Shown in pieces: positions 33,010 to 45,899 of a stretch of 64,000 nt of DNA (its first letter is position 1; each line of letters starts with the position of its first letter). The DNA is from Dastarcus helophoroides. Lineage: Eukaryota > Arthropoda > Insecta > Coleoptera > Bothrideridae. The position numbers and the translations under genes were made by a program. The stretch is taken from contig CM053329.1 of assembly GCA_028583605.1 (NCBI GenBank), positions 1,116,001 through 1,180,000 of the forward strand. Direction: 5' to 3'. Below the pieces are notes generated by a model. It had not been told where the DNA came from. It made no database searches and worked only from the letters and a program-made list of their open reading frames with translations.

Positions 33010-34100
33010 GCATACAATACATGGATAATTGATGCATAAATAGATTTTATTGTGTTGGGTGACTTAAATATTTTACCCAAGTTATTGGCAATTTTATTGC
33101 GTTAGTTGGTTGTCTCAACTATCGCAGTTCAAAATTAAACTTGTATATTAAGATGCATAGTAAATGATCAAAATATAAGAAGTTCAAATTAAAAGTATAT
33201 CTCTTACCTGACAAAATTGGCTTTGACTCGATTCGCCTATCTTTTAATTTATCAATTTGTAGAAGTTTATACATTTTGATCTGAGAACCTCCACATAATA
33301 AGAATTTTTCTAGTTGACATCGCTCGTTTAGGAGTTAACACACCATTCTCAAGATACAATCCTTGAAGTTACTTTTAGCGAATTACTGATTAACTGAAAT
33401 TTGTTAATTGATGTTTTAAGTGTGGTAATACTTTCATAAAGGTGTAAACTATCGTGTGAACTGGTTGGTTTCAATTTTTTGTATATTTCATTTCTTCAGC
33501 AGATAAAATGAGTAATGCATCACCACAGGACTTTCTACATTTAAAAGATCAAAACATCATCAAATATCAACAAAAACGGATACAGAATAAATAAATTTAC
33601 TGTATGGTGAGGAGCATTTTCCTTGATTTTCAAGAAGATAGTAATTTTTCTTATCACAGTAGTAACATACACTGACCAGAATATGTCAAAAATGACAATA
33701 TTAAGCACACGATAATCGTTCAAAATAACCCCCAGAACTTTGCCAACTACTGCTGATTCTAGCACTTATTGCGGAGATCTGTTAAAAATTGTAGCATTAT
33801 TCATCAGTTGAAGATTCGAAATTAGCTTATGACCTTTTTTAGGTCAGGTTCGTTTTTAAGTTATATTTGTCTTTAGGTTATGTTCATTTTAAATTAAGTT
33901 TGGTTCTCGAAGTTTTTATTTGCACAATAATTGACATGATTGGATTAAAATATTGTCAGCCAGTTTCGAGGTACCGGATACCTTCAACAATTACACGAGG
34001 TCTTTTGTAAATATTATCCACATTTGCAATTGACAGCAAAAAACAGCAGACCAGCGACGAGCTATTACGGTTAAAAACCTAATACCTAAACCGATACTGG
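33010..34100. other. No gene recognised
   Basis: AT-rich DNA. The frame at 33541-33765 (minus) has no known domain. No long repeats seen. Confidence 0.4.
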
Positions 34101-37100
34101 ATAAACTGAAAGAAGAGGTTGCGAACATCTTACGGCCGACCTGCAAAAGTACTCACCAACAAGAGGCGAACTCCACACCGGAGACTATAAGTCACAACAC
34201 ATTCACGCAGCACGAAAAGAAATTATTGATGCGCACACGATGACCCATCAGGAACCACCTAGAGCACAAGACCTGCAGAAGGACCTGATAACAAGCGAAC
34301 AGAGCGCTGACTAAATTTCGTGGCACTGACCCAACGCAAAGGTACCCCATCGCAAAACAAAATAACTCAAAAAGATTAGCAATAGCGATAGCCACAATGA
34401 ATAAAGAAATCCTCCCGCAATATCTTTCCAACACATCAAGAGAATTCTCAGACCTGCAGACCGCGATATATTTCGCAGCTGTGGCTATAGTAAGAGCCAT
34501 TGAAGGCAAAGTTGAATCGCCAAGCTTGCATCACAATCGAACAAAAAAAACATACCACACTGGAAAAGATGACTTGAAAATGGAATAGAAAGCCTTAGGA
34601 AGAACATTGGAAGACTTTATCAATATCTAGAAGGCAAACGCTTCAAGAAGCTACTAAAACATATAAATAGAATAAAAAGCTCATTAACGAAACACACAGA
34701 ATACGACCCCTATAACATCGAAATCTTGGAAATACTCGATACTCTAAAACAGTGACTGTTAGTTAAGGCCCAAAGACTTAGGAGAGATAGGGAGGCCAGG
34801 CAAAGAAAACATCAAAACAAACTATTCAATACCAATGAAACGTTATACTATCATAATCTTAACAAACAAAAAACCGGATAAAACAAAGTGTCCGGTGCGA
34901 GGGCAATAGAAACCTATTGGTCTGGTGTATGGTCGAGTCAAAACAAAGACAATGAAAACGCTGCATGGATAAAATGTGAACAAAAATATCTGGCCAACCT
35001 GATTCCCATTGACGACCCTGTAATCACCGTAGAACAGCTTAGTCAAACAATAAATTAAACACATAATTGAAAAGTACCTGGCTTAGACAAAATCTACAAT
35101 TTTTAAATTAAACGCTACATAACAACGAATGAACTCATCATCATCGTCATTTCATTTCAATAACTTTTTAAAACACTTACACCAAATACCATCATACCTG
35201 TTTGCAGGCATCTCTTACTTGCTACACACTTGCTAAGACAAAAACACCCACGACCCGTCAAAGTACCGCCCGATCACATGTCTGAGCACCATTTATAAAA
35301 TCTTCACATCATGTATTTCAGCAAAGGTTTATCAGTATTTGGAAAATAATAGCATATTGGTTGAGCAACAGAAAGGATGTATTAAAGGGTCACAAGGATG
35401 CAAGGAATAACCCATAATTAACAGCGCGCTATTCCGGGAAGCCATCCGGAAATATCGCAATATATACACTACCTTTATTGATTATAGAAAATTTTTCGAC
35501 TCAGTGCCTCACAGCTGGCTTATTCAAGTTCTCCGCATCTATGAAAATGATTCCAAAATAATTGAAACATTGCAACATTTAATGGCAACATAGCAGACTA
35601 CTCCACACTTAAATATTGGCAGCACCAATATCAAGTGTAACCCCATAAAAATCCATAGAAGAATATTTCAAGGCAACAGTGTAAGCCCATTACGGTTTTG
35701 TCTTTCTTTAAATCCACTGTCGTCCATGCTGAATAGAACTGATTATAAATTTCCAATCAAAAATCGCAACATTATAAAACACCACATAACACATCTAATA
35801 TACCTGGACGAGATCAAACTATATGGATCCACGGACAGACAAATACAACAGCTACTCCACTTCACAGAAATGTTCTCTTGTGATATCTAGGTGTTATTTG
35901 GTCCTGGCAAATGCAAAACGCTGAATATAAATCAGGGAAAGGGTAAACCTAAAAGATATGAAACTATGGAAGAAACTTACATTGACCCAATGAGTGAACA
36001 AGACACTTACAAATATCTAGGTCTACTGCAATCACGACAAATTAAACATAAGGAAGTTAAAGAAAAAACCATAGCGGAATATATAAAAAGAGTCATGGTA
36101 TTGCTCCAATCAAAATTGACTGGTAAAAATACCTTCAAGGCTATTAACACATGTGCTATACCAGTGTTAACATATACCTTTGAGATAGTCAACTGGACAT
36201 AAACAGACCTGCAAGATATACAGACCAAAACTTGCGCTCGTTTAACGAAACACCGAATTCATCATCCTAGAGCTTCAAGTGATCCAATAATTAGACATCC
36301 TTTAATTACGTAACAAACAAATAAAAACTCTGCAGTACTATTTTTATCAAAAAAAAAATCTAGCCTAAATCAAGCAGTGACAAATGCTGACGAAGGCTAC
36401 ACGACCCTAGACCTGAAAAATACTGCACTTTTACACCCCGACACGCTAAAAGATGATAGCCACAGCAAAATGGTCATTGAGCAATGGATCTAGAAAACAC
36501 TTCACAGACGGCATCCAAGCGATTTGGCCCGGAATTGCAGACATGAATAAGTCGAACAGCTGGTTAACTCGCGCGGATCTATTTGTTGAGACTGCAGGGT
36601 TTATGACCGCTATTAAGGATCAAGTAATAAACACCAAAAACTGTAGAAAATACTTCCTTAAAGAACCCTTAAATGATGACAAATGTAGGAAGTGTGAAGA
36701 GGCACCTGAAACCATTCAACATATTACAGGAAGTTGTAAAACTCTAGCTGCTATTAAATAACTTACAAGACATGATTAAGTGACAAAAGTTATCCATCAG
36801 AAAATAGCCAACATGTACAAGCTGAAAGAAGATAGCTCACCCTACCATAAATATAATCCAGGGAGTGTCCTGAAAAATAAAAATTATAAAATGTACTGGA
36901 ACCGCTTCGTACTAATGGATAAGACCATATCATGCAACCAACCTGATATTATTCTTACAGCTAAGGCCACAGCTATCACGAACCTAGTAGATATTGCAGT
37001 TCCAAACACACATAACCTCCTGAAAACCTATACAGAGAAGGCAACCAAATTCAACAGCTAACGAATGAGATTAAATCTATGTGGAAGCAAAATGAGGTTC

Positions 37101-37340
37101 ATATAATAGCAATAATAATATCAACCGCAGGAGTAATACCTAAACAGCTCTTAGCCAGTCTAAAACAACTAGAGCTACCTGGCAGCATATACATCTAACT
37201 TCAGAAAGCAGTAATACTCAATCCTTGTACAATAGTCCAGGTGTTTCCAAATCTAGATCCGCAGTAGAGGAGCAGTATCTTGTCAACTGACCGATACCTG
37301 CAATACAACGTCGCTAGTACAGACAGAATTGATAATAAGA
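34100..37340 (+). mobile_element. R4/R2-group non-LTR retrotransposon with restriction-like endonuclease, decayed
   Basis: Plus-strand reading gives one degenerate polyprotein. The N-terminal part has LRKNIGRLYQYLEGKR (near 34600) and YWSGVW (near 34915). RT follows: KYRPITCLSTIYK (near 35270), EQQKGCIKGSQGCKE (near 35370), FIDYRKFFDSVPHSWL with the first catalytic Asp (near 35480), a QGNSVSPL-type motif (near 35675) and YLDE in place of YxDD (near 35800). Then come a C-x2-C...H-x4-C knuckle (CRKCEEAPETIQHITGSC) and the endonuclease, whose PDI...D residues are in QPDIILTAKATAITNLVDIA. It ends near 37270 with an AATAAT/AATAAG-type simple tail. Stops and frameshifts make it inactive. Confidence 0.85.
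36453..37061 (+). pseudogene. Restriction-like endonuclease region of the R4/R2-type element
   Basis: Two frames, 36453-36761 and 36780-37061, cover the zinc knuckle and endonuclease. The first includes SWLTRADLFVETAGFMTAIKD and CRKCEEAPETIQHITGSC. The second has HQKIANMYKL, PYHKYNPGSVL and the catalytic PDI and DIAVPN positions. A stop between them disrupts the reading. In the family this domain makes sequence-specific nicks for target-primed reverse transcription. Short further conserved sequence (PKQLLASLKQLEL) follows to about 37195. Confidence 0.8.
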
Positions 37341-37379
37341 ATAATAGTAATAATAAGAATAAAAACGTGTAATAATAAA

Positions 37380-38259
37380 AAAATCCAATTTTTATACCTT
37401 CAATTGAAAAAAATTTCCGAATTAAAAAATTTCAAGTAAATTAAAGTCCTTATTTTGAGCAGAAACTTCACAATTGCGGAGAATCACACAATTTATAAAA
37501 TTGAAATTTAAACTTCGGCACAAAGTTATCAGAAGAAATTAAAGATTTTGAGAAGGTTATAAAATAATTAAAAGTTCTAAATTTCAGTGAAAATGTTAAC
37601 ATTATTGATAAAATTTTAAATTTTGAAGAGAATTTTTTTTTATAAATTTATTTTTCCTTTGACAATTTTTCAAGTTTTTCAAATTAAAATTCCAAATAAA
37701 AGCAAAACGGCCAAGATTTTGATTAAAAAATCCATTTTCACGACAAAAACCTGACTTAAATTTGAAAATTCTAATTTCCTTTTAAATTATTCATCAAAAT
37801 TTGAAAATTTCTGGAACAAGTAGAAATTTTCAAGAAATAACAATTTTGTGCATTTTTTCCTGCAGTACCTTAAAATTTTCAAAATTATAACATCTTACTT
37901 TACAAAATTTCTAAGATTTTATGTTTTTTGTCCTACAATTATTCTGTTATTACTCCTGCACTTCGAAATCCTTACCTACATTTTACGATAAAATATTTAG
38001 CTATAGATGCTGTGACTGTGACTGTGAAACGCGATTTTTTTTAAGTGCAATGTTTACTACGGTACAGAAATGGAGTCCGCTGTACCTCAGTAAACTATGA
38101 ATTTGTGTTGGGGTTCTATTTTGAGGTACAGAAAGTGACGCCGCTGCACCGTGGTAAACAATGAATTTACGCGTACCGGGAAGTAGAACAAGGAATGTTG
38201 AATTTTTTGACGATCTAGCAAGACCTGAAACCTTCATTGTGAAACTCAATCATGGAGCA
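37380..38259. repeat. AT-rich degenerate repeat, then unassigned DNA
   Basis: 37380-37940 has the AAATTTTGA texture. 37990-38250 is less AT-rich and contains a local repeat: GTACAGAAA...GCCGCTGCACC is similar to GTACAGAAATGGAGTCCGCTGTACC 75 bp away. No gene is supported; the 82-codon minus frame is unassigned. Confidence 0.45.
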
Positions 38260-38692
38260 CTTTTTTTTTGCTTAAAATAGTACCTGGATCCGTAGTTCTA
38301 TCAAAAATAAGGGAAAAACTTATTTTTTTTAAGATATGGCAGATTTTAAGCTTCCAGACCAAACAAAAATTATATTTGTCTCAAAAATGCATTACTGTGA
38401 ATTGAAATGAAGAAAGCAATTAACATTAAACTTAAAAATCTTTCACTCATTTCTTTGTAAGGTCTTACTCGTTCCCCAAACACGAAATATGAAGAGACAT
38501 GAATACGCCCAGATCAGTTTCCTTAACTGGTCGCAAATATACAAATGGTGGGAGCAGAATAGTGGTCAAAATGATCAGGAACATTTTGATTTTTAAGATA
38601 TTGTGTCTTTCTAAAGTTACATTTCACTTTTGAACATCATACCCTTCTCTCAAAATATCATTTAGAGGGGTCTCTGGAAATTTTTCGTCGAT
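38260..38692 (-). repeat. Mariner-like non-coding repeat, copy 2
   Basis: The reverse complement aligns with 27778-28210, starting CGACGAAAAATTTCC and passing TTTTGAGAGAAGGG and GGAAACTGATCTGGGCG. Same family, opposite orientation. Confidence 0.6.
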
Positions 38693-39714
38693 CGTGTAAC
38701 GGTGTAACGGGGTGTAACGGTACACCCCCTTTTTTTCTTTATTTATGAAGATACAATTTTTAAACTCACTACACTTGATTTACTTATGAAATGTCAAATT
38801 TTGACCTAAAATTAACATTCCTACTGCTGCCGTTGTCGCTAAAACTGATACAAACTTTTGATTTTTAAATGGAACACCTCGTATATTATAACATTTTTGG
38901 AATCTGTACATTTTTCTTAATACAATGCACCTAAAAAGAAATTTTTAAAGGATCATAATTTTTTTATCTTATTTTATTGTTCAACCTAGAAAGCTATGAC
39001 CCATTCTGATTAATTCTAATGGGCCAGCATTAATACGCTAAAAAAAATCAAATCACATGAAAAAAGGAGTATTTCATTCTTCTACCACGTCATAAATTTA
39101 ACAAAAAAGGTTTTTATGTCATAATTTCATATTCTTAAATGGCACCATATTGATACTGCGGAATCACCAAAAAGTATAAATAATGGCGAATTTAACCATA
39201 TTTTCATTTTTGCTGTGAAATCAATAGAACCAAAATTACAGCCAAAGGATTTCAAAATATTTGGTTTTGATTTAGTTGAAGATTTATTCCATAAGGACAT
39301 AATATAGCTGTGGAAAACAAATTTTAAAAACAAAGACACTTCGTAAGTTTTCCTAGTTTAATTTTTTTGCGGCACTAATGTTGTTAGCTAGCGTTGATTA
39401 GGATGAATCATGACCTTCTAGGCTGCAAAATAAAATGGGGCCAAAAATTGTTTTGATCCTTTTAAAATTACTCATTTTATGTGTGTTGTATCCAGAAAAT
39501 TTGCTAAGATTTTAAAAACGTAATAATATACAGACTATTCCGTTTAAAAATCAAAAGTTGGTATCAGTTTTAGCAAGAGTGACAGGAGTAGGAATGTCAC
39601 TTTTATGTTAAAATTTGGCATTTCATAAATACATCAAGTGAGGCAACTTTGAAAATTGTATCTTTATAGAGAAAAAAAAATAGGGAGTGTACCAGGATCC
39701 TCTTACACCCGATA
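38690..39714. repeat. Foldback element, family A copy 1
   Basis: About 1 kb long. The arms are inverted along most of their length: left ACACCCCCTTTTTTTCTTTA, right mirrored at GGGAGTGTACC, then ATGAAATGTCAAATTTTGAC inverted near 39620. The element ends TACACCCGATA. A GTGTAACGG word is repeated three times at the left end (38694-38720). Closely related to 47565-48570. Confidence 0.75.
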
Positions 39715-39939
39715 TTTTTTAATTCTTTGAGTATTATATATCGTTATGCCAACACATTATTCTATTTTTCTACAGGATAAGAATGTTGATGATTCAGCAT
39801 ATCATAACACATTTATTTCCTTCCTCTTCCTGTAGTTGAACCTCTTAAAGGAATTGGTTTAGTCTGCCGAAATATTCGCAAGAGTCTGAAGAGTTTAATT
39901 TATTGAATAAATATCAATTTTGATAATTTTTTTGTTGTA

Positions 39940-42440
39940 GTCTCTTTTTCCAGTTCAATGCACTCTCAAAAGGCAATCCTACTATGCCTTCGAAGTACTG
40001 CGAGTAGGAAGTTGAAATAAGGACCGCTTTTTTAAACAAGGTTAGGTTGTAATCTTCGGAAAAAAATCCGTTAAGTAAAGAATTCTATAGCTTGGAAGTT
40101 CTATAAAAAGAGTCCCCGTAGATAGAAGTCCTCAAGGAATTTGCTGCCTCCGACCCCCTTATATGCTTCAAATGTCTTGCCCGTGGGGGAATCAATCCTA
40201 TTAGCTCCTGCGAGCACCTGCTATAAAAGTACTTGTAGAAAAGAGACAAGTCACCAATCATCCGCCTGTGCTCCAGTGTTTCGAGAGAATAGGTCAAACT
40301 CTCCTTATCAATTAGGCTAATCGCTCTTCTTTGAAATGAATCCAAAAGAGCTTTGAGACTGACCTTCCAACTTGACAAGAGTGTTCTTGTGTTGTCTTGA
40401 GCTTTGCATAGAGTGAGCAGCTGATGAGATGTAAAGTACTTTTTAGCTCTAAAAAGAAAGCTTAGGCAGATTCCATCGGGAGAATTTAACCATACATGAG
40501 TATGTTTGTTGCATTATCCCTTGATGATGATAAAAATCGCGGCCTGAGTTTTGAAGATATTAAAGTCCACCAGATTTTGCTTATCCCATTCCAGAATGGT
40601 TTCGAGATCCCAATAAAACGTCTGTCGGAAAAAAAAAAGATGACACCAGGCTATTATCATCTGCTTAGCTGTATATTAAATTGAAACTTAAAGATGAAAG
40701 ATCATTTATGTGTAACAGAAACAGACTATAAGACAGAACAGACTCCCAGGATGAGATACCATCAACGATGACCTGAAAGGATCTGCCAGCAATAAAACCT
40801 AATATCAGATGACAAAGTCCAAGAGGAAGACCATAAGATTAATTCGGCCAAAAGAGATCGATGCCAGACTCTGTCGAAGGTCTTTGAGTTATCCAATGCG
40901 ACAATCTTAGCCTCACCATAGCTGAGTTCCAGACATAAGTAACATATGCCAGGAAATCGCCAGCTGAACGTTGTTGTCTAAAACCGTATTGCCTTTCCGA
41001 GATGATTCTATTTTTCTCCATGAAAATCCACACGTTATAACTTTCTTCATTCTTTTTAGATATAAAGGACAACAAAGATATAGGACAATAGTTGTTGGCC
41101 GAATTCTTTTTTCCTTTTTTGAAGACAGGCTGCACCGTAGCAGATTTTCAGATGTTAGGGAATACACCTTTGTTGTAAGAAAGTGTTAACAATTTGCTTA
41201 GGACAGGAGTCAATTCAAGAGCTCACTTCTTAAGAACAACAGCGGAATTACCATCAAAGCCAGAAGTTTCCGATGTATCGAGCTCGAGAATAATCTTCCT
41301 AACTGTGGGTTGTCCTAAAACAACTTCTCAGCGATTGGATGTGCCAACCTTAGGAAGAATAGGAGGCTGAGCGTTTCGAGAATCAATGTTGGAATTTTCT
41401 GGAAAGATTAGGGCTAGCAAGTCAGCGTTTTCCCTGAAGGTTGTCGCAATATTGTTGTATTTTAATAAAAGTGGAAAATTTGAAGATATAAAATTCTTTC
41501 CATTCATCTTTGCAAATCCCCAAAAGAACCTGGAACCGTTTGGACAGTCGATAAGTTTGGCACATTTTACGATCGAAACCACTGTTTGCATCATCAGTAA
41601 CTTGTTTACATAAATTTTGTCCACCTACAAATGTGGTCTGAGTCCCGACTGAAGGATTACTTCGCCAAGGACGTTATGGGCGATCCTTGTACAAAACAGC
41701 TTGAGCACATTTTTTGCTGAACCAAGATTTACTGGAGACAGACTTCTTTTGGGAATGGGGAATTGAGCATTTACTATCATGGAGGAGAGTTTCAATGATG
41801 GATTCGGCAACTATGGAAAGCTTCTCTGAATTAAAGCAGACTTCTTCTCATGAGAAATATGCAAAGAAGTCTCTTAATTTTTTATAGTTTACAGAGTAAT
41901 AGTGCCAAATGTTAGGGCGCTGTGTCTAAGAAGGAGGTGGTATATGAAGTGAACGAGAGACTGCTACAAGCTTATGATCGGAAATTCCCACATGTGATGT
42001 TACAGTGATTTTATACAAATTTGAATAATTGGTTAATTTGATGGATATCTACATCAGGAATTCTTGTGGGTGCCTCAACCAATTGCGATAGTCCACAAAT
42101 GATGGTGAAAGCTTCTGCCACCTTTCATCTTAACCAGGAGATGTTGTGTATGTTGAAGTCACCGAAATCGACTGTAGGTGATCGAAAGTTATGGGGAGAT
42201 AAGAATAAATATTACTTTGCTTTTGGAGCAGATTTTCAGGCAAATCACATTATAATCAGCAGATTCGAATGTCTCTTCTCATTGACAAGACAGATCGCTT
42301 CGTATAAAAGCGCAAATTCCCCTCTTTTGTCGTAATTTGTATGCAAGTCGTAATTAGGGCACAGCAAATGGACCCTATTAATGGATGGGGAGACTTGTGT
42401 TTCTGTCAAAGACATCACATGGGGTCTACTGCCCACGGGG
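39940..42440 (-). mobile_element. Jockey-like non-LTR retrotransposon, 5'-truncated, broken
   Basis: On the minus strand the order is as follows. Endonuclease: DVMSLTET-type start seen as HVMSLTETQVSPSI near 42420, GDFNIHN near 42140 and QLVEAPTRIPD near 42080. Linker: CAKLIDCPNGSRFFWGFAKM near 41550. RT: MQPVFKKGKKNSANNYCPIS near 41130, ERQYGFRQQRSAGDFLAY near 41000. C terminus: LTYSLETLEHRRMIGDLSLF near 40300 and FYRTSKL ending near 40085. The 3' end near 39940 matches the element at 18270-18350. The RT core between about 40850 and 40380 lacks the expected motifs. Multiple frameshifts; not functional. Confidence 0.85.
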
Positions 42441-43147
42441 CCTACTGCTATAAATAAATTGAAATGTAAAAATAACGAGACGTGAGTTTGTTTTTCAAAA
42501 TAAACCTAAACAGCTATACATTTACGCAAGAATCAAATTGCGCCTAATCAATACACAAAAAGATATATAATGTGTTCCATTAAAAAAAAATATATAACAT
42601 TGGTTATTATCTTACAATATTGACTTGCTAGAAAAAAAAGAAAACAGCGTATGCCACTTATGCAAAAAAACTCTCATAAAATTAATTTTTATCTTTTTAA
42701 TTAATATATAAAATTATAATGGAAATACAAAGCAGTCTAAAAAGCGAATATCTTCAAAATCACCTTCTAGTTTAAAAGCTAAGCTAGCCATGACTTTTGA
42801 CACCGGAATCTTTCATTTGATCAAAAGGTGAAAATCCTAAAACTTTATCTTTAATACACTTTTAAATGTTGTAACTTAAAATATAGGTTTTTGAAAGCAG
42901 CTTTCCGCAAAGAATTTTAAAATGAAAAAAAATTCGGATTGTTCTGTTTACAAAATACAGCCGACTACGTCTACTACTGCCCCTTAGGAGGAGCCATCCC
43001 AATGTATTCAATTTATTTTATTTTTAATATGAACCTACCTTGTTTGGCACATTGTTGGAAACTTCATTGCTTTCTCTCTATAGTCTAATAGCAAAATCTT
43101 AAATCGTACGATTAGTTTTTCAGATATTGATGTTTAAAGTAAGCAAC
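42441..43147. repeat. AT-rich DNA ending in an extra foldback unit
   Basis: To about 42970 nothing is recognised. From about 42985 to 43090 the sequence is homologous, inverted, to 44890-45000 and, in direct orientation, to 43245-43350. Shared words are TTAGGAGGAGCCAT, TTGGCACATTGTTGGAAA and ATTGCTTTCT. The left flank of the big foldback therefore carries an additional unit about 275 bp upstream of its homologue. Confidence 0.5.
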
Positions 43148-45112
43148 ATTTTTGAAAACTAATAATTTTGATTATCTCTTAGGCAAAAAGTTATGTCATA
43201 AAGGTTTCAGGTACACATCGGGAAAACCAAAGAATGTATTTTTTGACTCACCCTTCCACCCCCCTCATCTGAGGAGCAGGCCACCTTTATTAATTCTTCT
43301 AAAATAAAAACCACCCTTTGTGATACTTCGTTAGAAAGGTTTTTCAGCTTCTACACGTCTGTAAAGAGGAATAAAAAACATTTCCAACGACGTATTATAC
43401 TTTTTTAGAAAAGGTAGTAAACTCCTAGGTGGGTAAAAAAACACATTTCGCTGATGAGTATTTGAAACTTTTATGTAAAAATTTGTTGTGTACGAAATAG
43501 TTAAAATAACATGCTTATTTTAAACACCGATATCTCAAAAAGTAATCGTAAAATATACAGGTTGAACCAAATTTGATTTTCACTATGGGGATCTCGTAAA
43601 CTATTAGAGATACAAGGAAGCTTAAATTGGCAAAGTAGTGCAGGACTTAATCTTCAATATTATTTTTCTGAGAAAATAATTGAATTTCAATTTGTCTTGG
43701 TTTTATTTAGAAAAAACTGAAAATCGCAATTTTTAAAAATCAGCTGTAACTTGTTCATTTGATGTCCGATTAAAAAAATTCAAGAGATCTGTTTCCGAAA
43801 AAATCATGTCAACTTTGTTATTTCTTACGGACGCCAAATTGGATTTTATCATTTTTGAATTTGGCATGTTTTTCTGATTAATTTAATATATGACATGCCA
43901 AATGAACTAATTTTTTATTTTTAAATAAAAAAATCATAGTAGGCGACGTAAGTGCCATAACTGTTAATAATAAAAATACAGTACCTAATTACGTAACAAT
44001 AATTATTGAAAATCTAAAAATATTGTAATAAACTGTGCAATATTTAAACAGTTATTGATATAATCATAACGTGCATGCACTCCTTTAAATGGCGTTAATC
44101 TATGAAAACCTGTAGATGTTTTAAACATTTTGTCGGCAATTTTTACAAAAATTCTTTTAACACGGAATACTTATTCATGCAACGTGAAATATCTAACAAT
44201 CTAACATTGGAAATGACTCATATTTTTGCACATCGCCCTTAATTAAGTAATAATAATATTCTGAGAATTACGTAATTTAAAGGGAATCATGCACGTTGCG
44301 ATTATTAATAAATACTTCAATACTATATAGTTAGTTATATTTTTGGTTTTTTAATTATAATTATTGCGTTTTTGGTAACTGTACTCTTTATTATTAAAAG
44401 TTATGGTACTTGCGTCGCCTACTATAATTTTTTGTTAAAAAATAAAAAATTAGTTCATTTAACCTACTTTGCCACATTTGAAGTATGGCATGACATATAT
44501 TAAGTTAATCAGAGAAATATGTTAAATTTGAAAATGATAAAATTCAATATGGCATTCATAAGAAATAACAAAGTAGACATAATTTTTTCGGAAATAATTG
44601 AATTAAAAAAAAATTAACTTACAGCAATGTAAAGGTCTCAAAAAACAACTAATTACAGTTTTTGAATTTTTTCAATCGGACTTTAAATAAACAAGTTACA
44701 GCTGATTTTTAAAAATGGCGTTTTTCGGTTTTTTCTAAATAAAATCAAGAGGAATTGAAATTCAATTGTTTTCTCAGCGGAATAATATTAGGCATTAAAT
44801 TCTGCACTACTTTTCCTATTTAAGCTTCCTCTAATGATTTACGAGATCCCTGTAGTAAAAACCAAATTTGGTTCAACCTGTATATAAGATTGTAAAAAGA
44901 AATCAACGAACTTTCCAACGATGTGCCGCACATGATAGGTTCGTATTAAAAAAAAAAAATTCTGGTGGCTAGTCCCTAAGGGATAAGGCAGGGTGAGTCA
45001 AAAAGTACTTTATTTTAGTTTCTCTTTCAATCTCCCGATATGTATTTCAGTTTGTCATGATAGCATTTTTTTGTCTAGGAGATATTCCCAATTTCTACTT
45101 TTCAAATTGTGA
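43148..45112. repeat. Large foldback element, about 1.96 kb
   Basis: Nearly the whole stretch is a palindrome. Left AACCAAATTTG (43567) mirrors CAAATTTGGTT (44865). AAAAATCAGCTGTAACTTGT (43735) mirrors ACAAGTTACAGCTGATTTTT (44690). TTTTTGACTCACCC (43242) mirrors GGGTGAGTC (44991). Inner arms containing CATAGTAGGCGACGTAAGTG and its inverse reach a spacer near 44130-44240. No coding frame is credible. Confidence 0.85.
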
Positions 45113-45899
45113 CCCAGTATATCAATTGTATGTATGTTTTTCCTAAAGCAAGGTGACAAAATATTGAACTATTTTAACACTCTTCTCCAAACAAGTAATA
45201 AAAATATATAAAGGTAACCTCCCAACTAAAAAAAACACCGGGTATATGAAAATGAAAAATTAGCAGTTTTTTGGATATCCATAGCATTGATAAGAAGCGA
45301 GATAAAAAGATAAATTGGAGGATGACTTAAATAGCATCAAATTCATTTATCCCAAATAGGGAACAATGTAGTGACTTATAGATGAATCAAATTGTATGAT
45401 ATAGATGTTTTAGCAAAGAGCAGCCGTAGAATGTTTAAGAATCAAATCCCTTCATATGCAATAGGGAACAATGTAGTGACCAATTGATAATGATAACTTG
45501 TACATGTTTTTTATTTTCGTATTTTATTCATATGTTGTGAAGATTGAACAATGTAAAATATTTTTTGTATATCTTTATGTATGTTTGTACATAAAATAAA
45601 TTTCTTGCAATGGTAGCGAATATTTTATTTGCATCTCCTAGATCTTTTCATAATCTAGTAAATGATCCTAAATATAGCATACAATTTAAAAAAATACCGT
45701 TTTCCTCTCTTATTTTTATGACTTGCATCTACATTTTATTTAAACATTTTTTAGAAAATTAATATCTACATATTATATCATTAAAAAAAGCAAATTTAAT
45801 AATGGTTGGGTTGTGATAACTAATGATAACATATTTCTGCATGCATGTTTTAGGGGACAATGTTCACATCAGTATACTTATATCACATTTAATTTCGTG

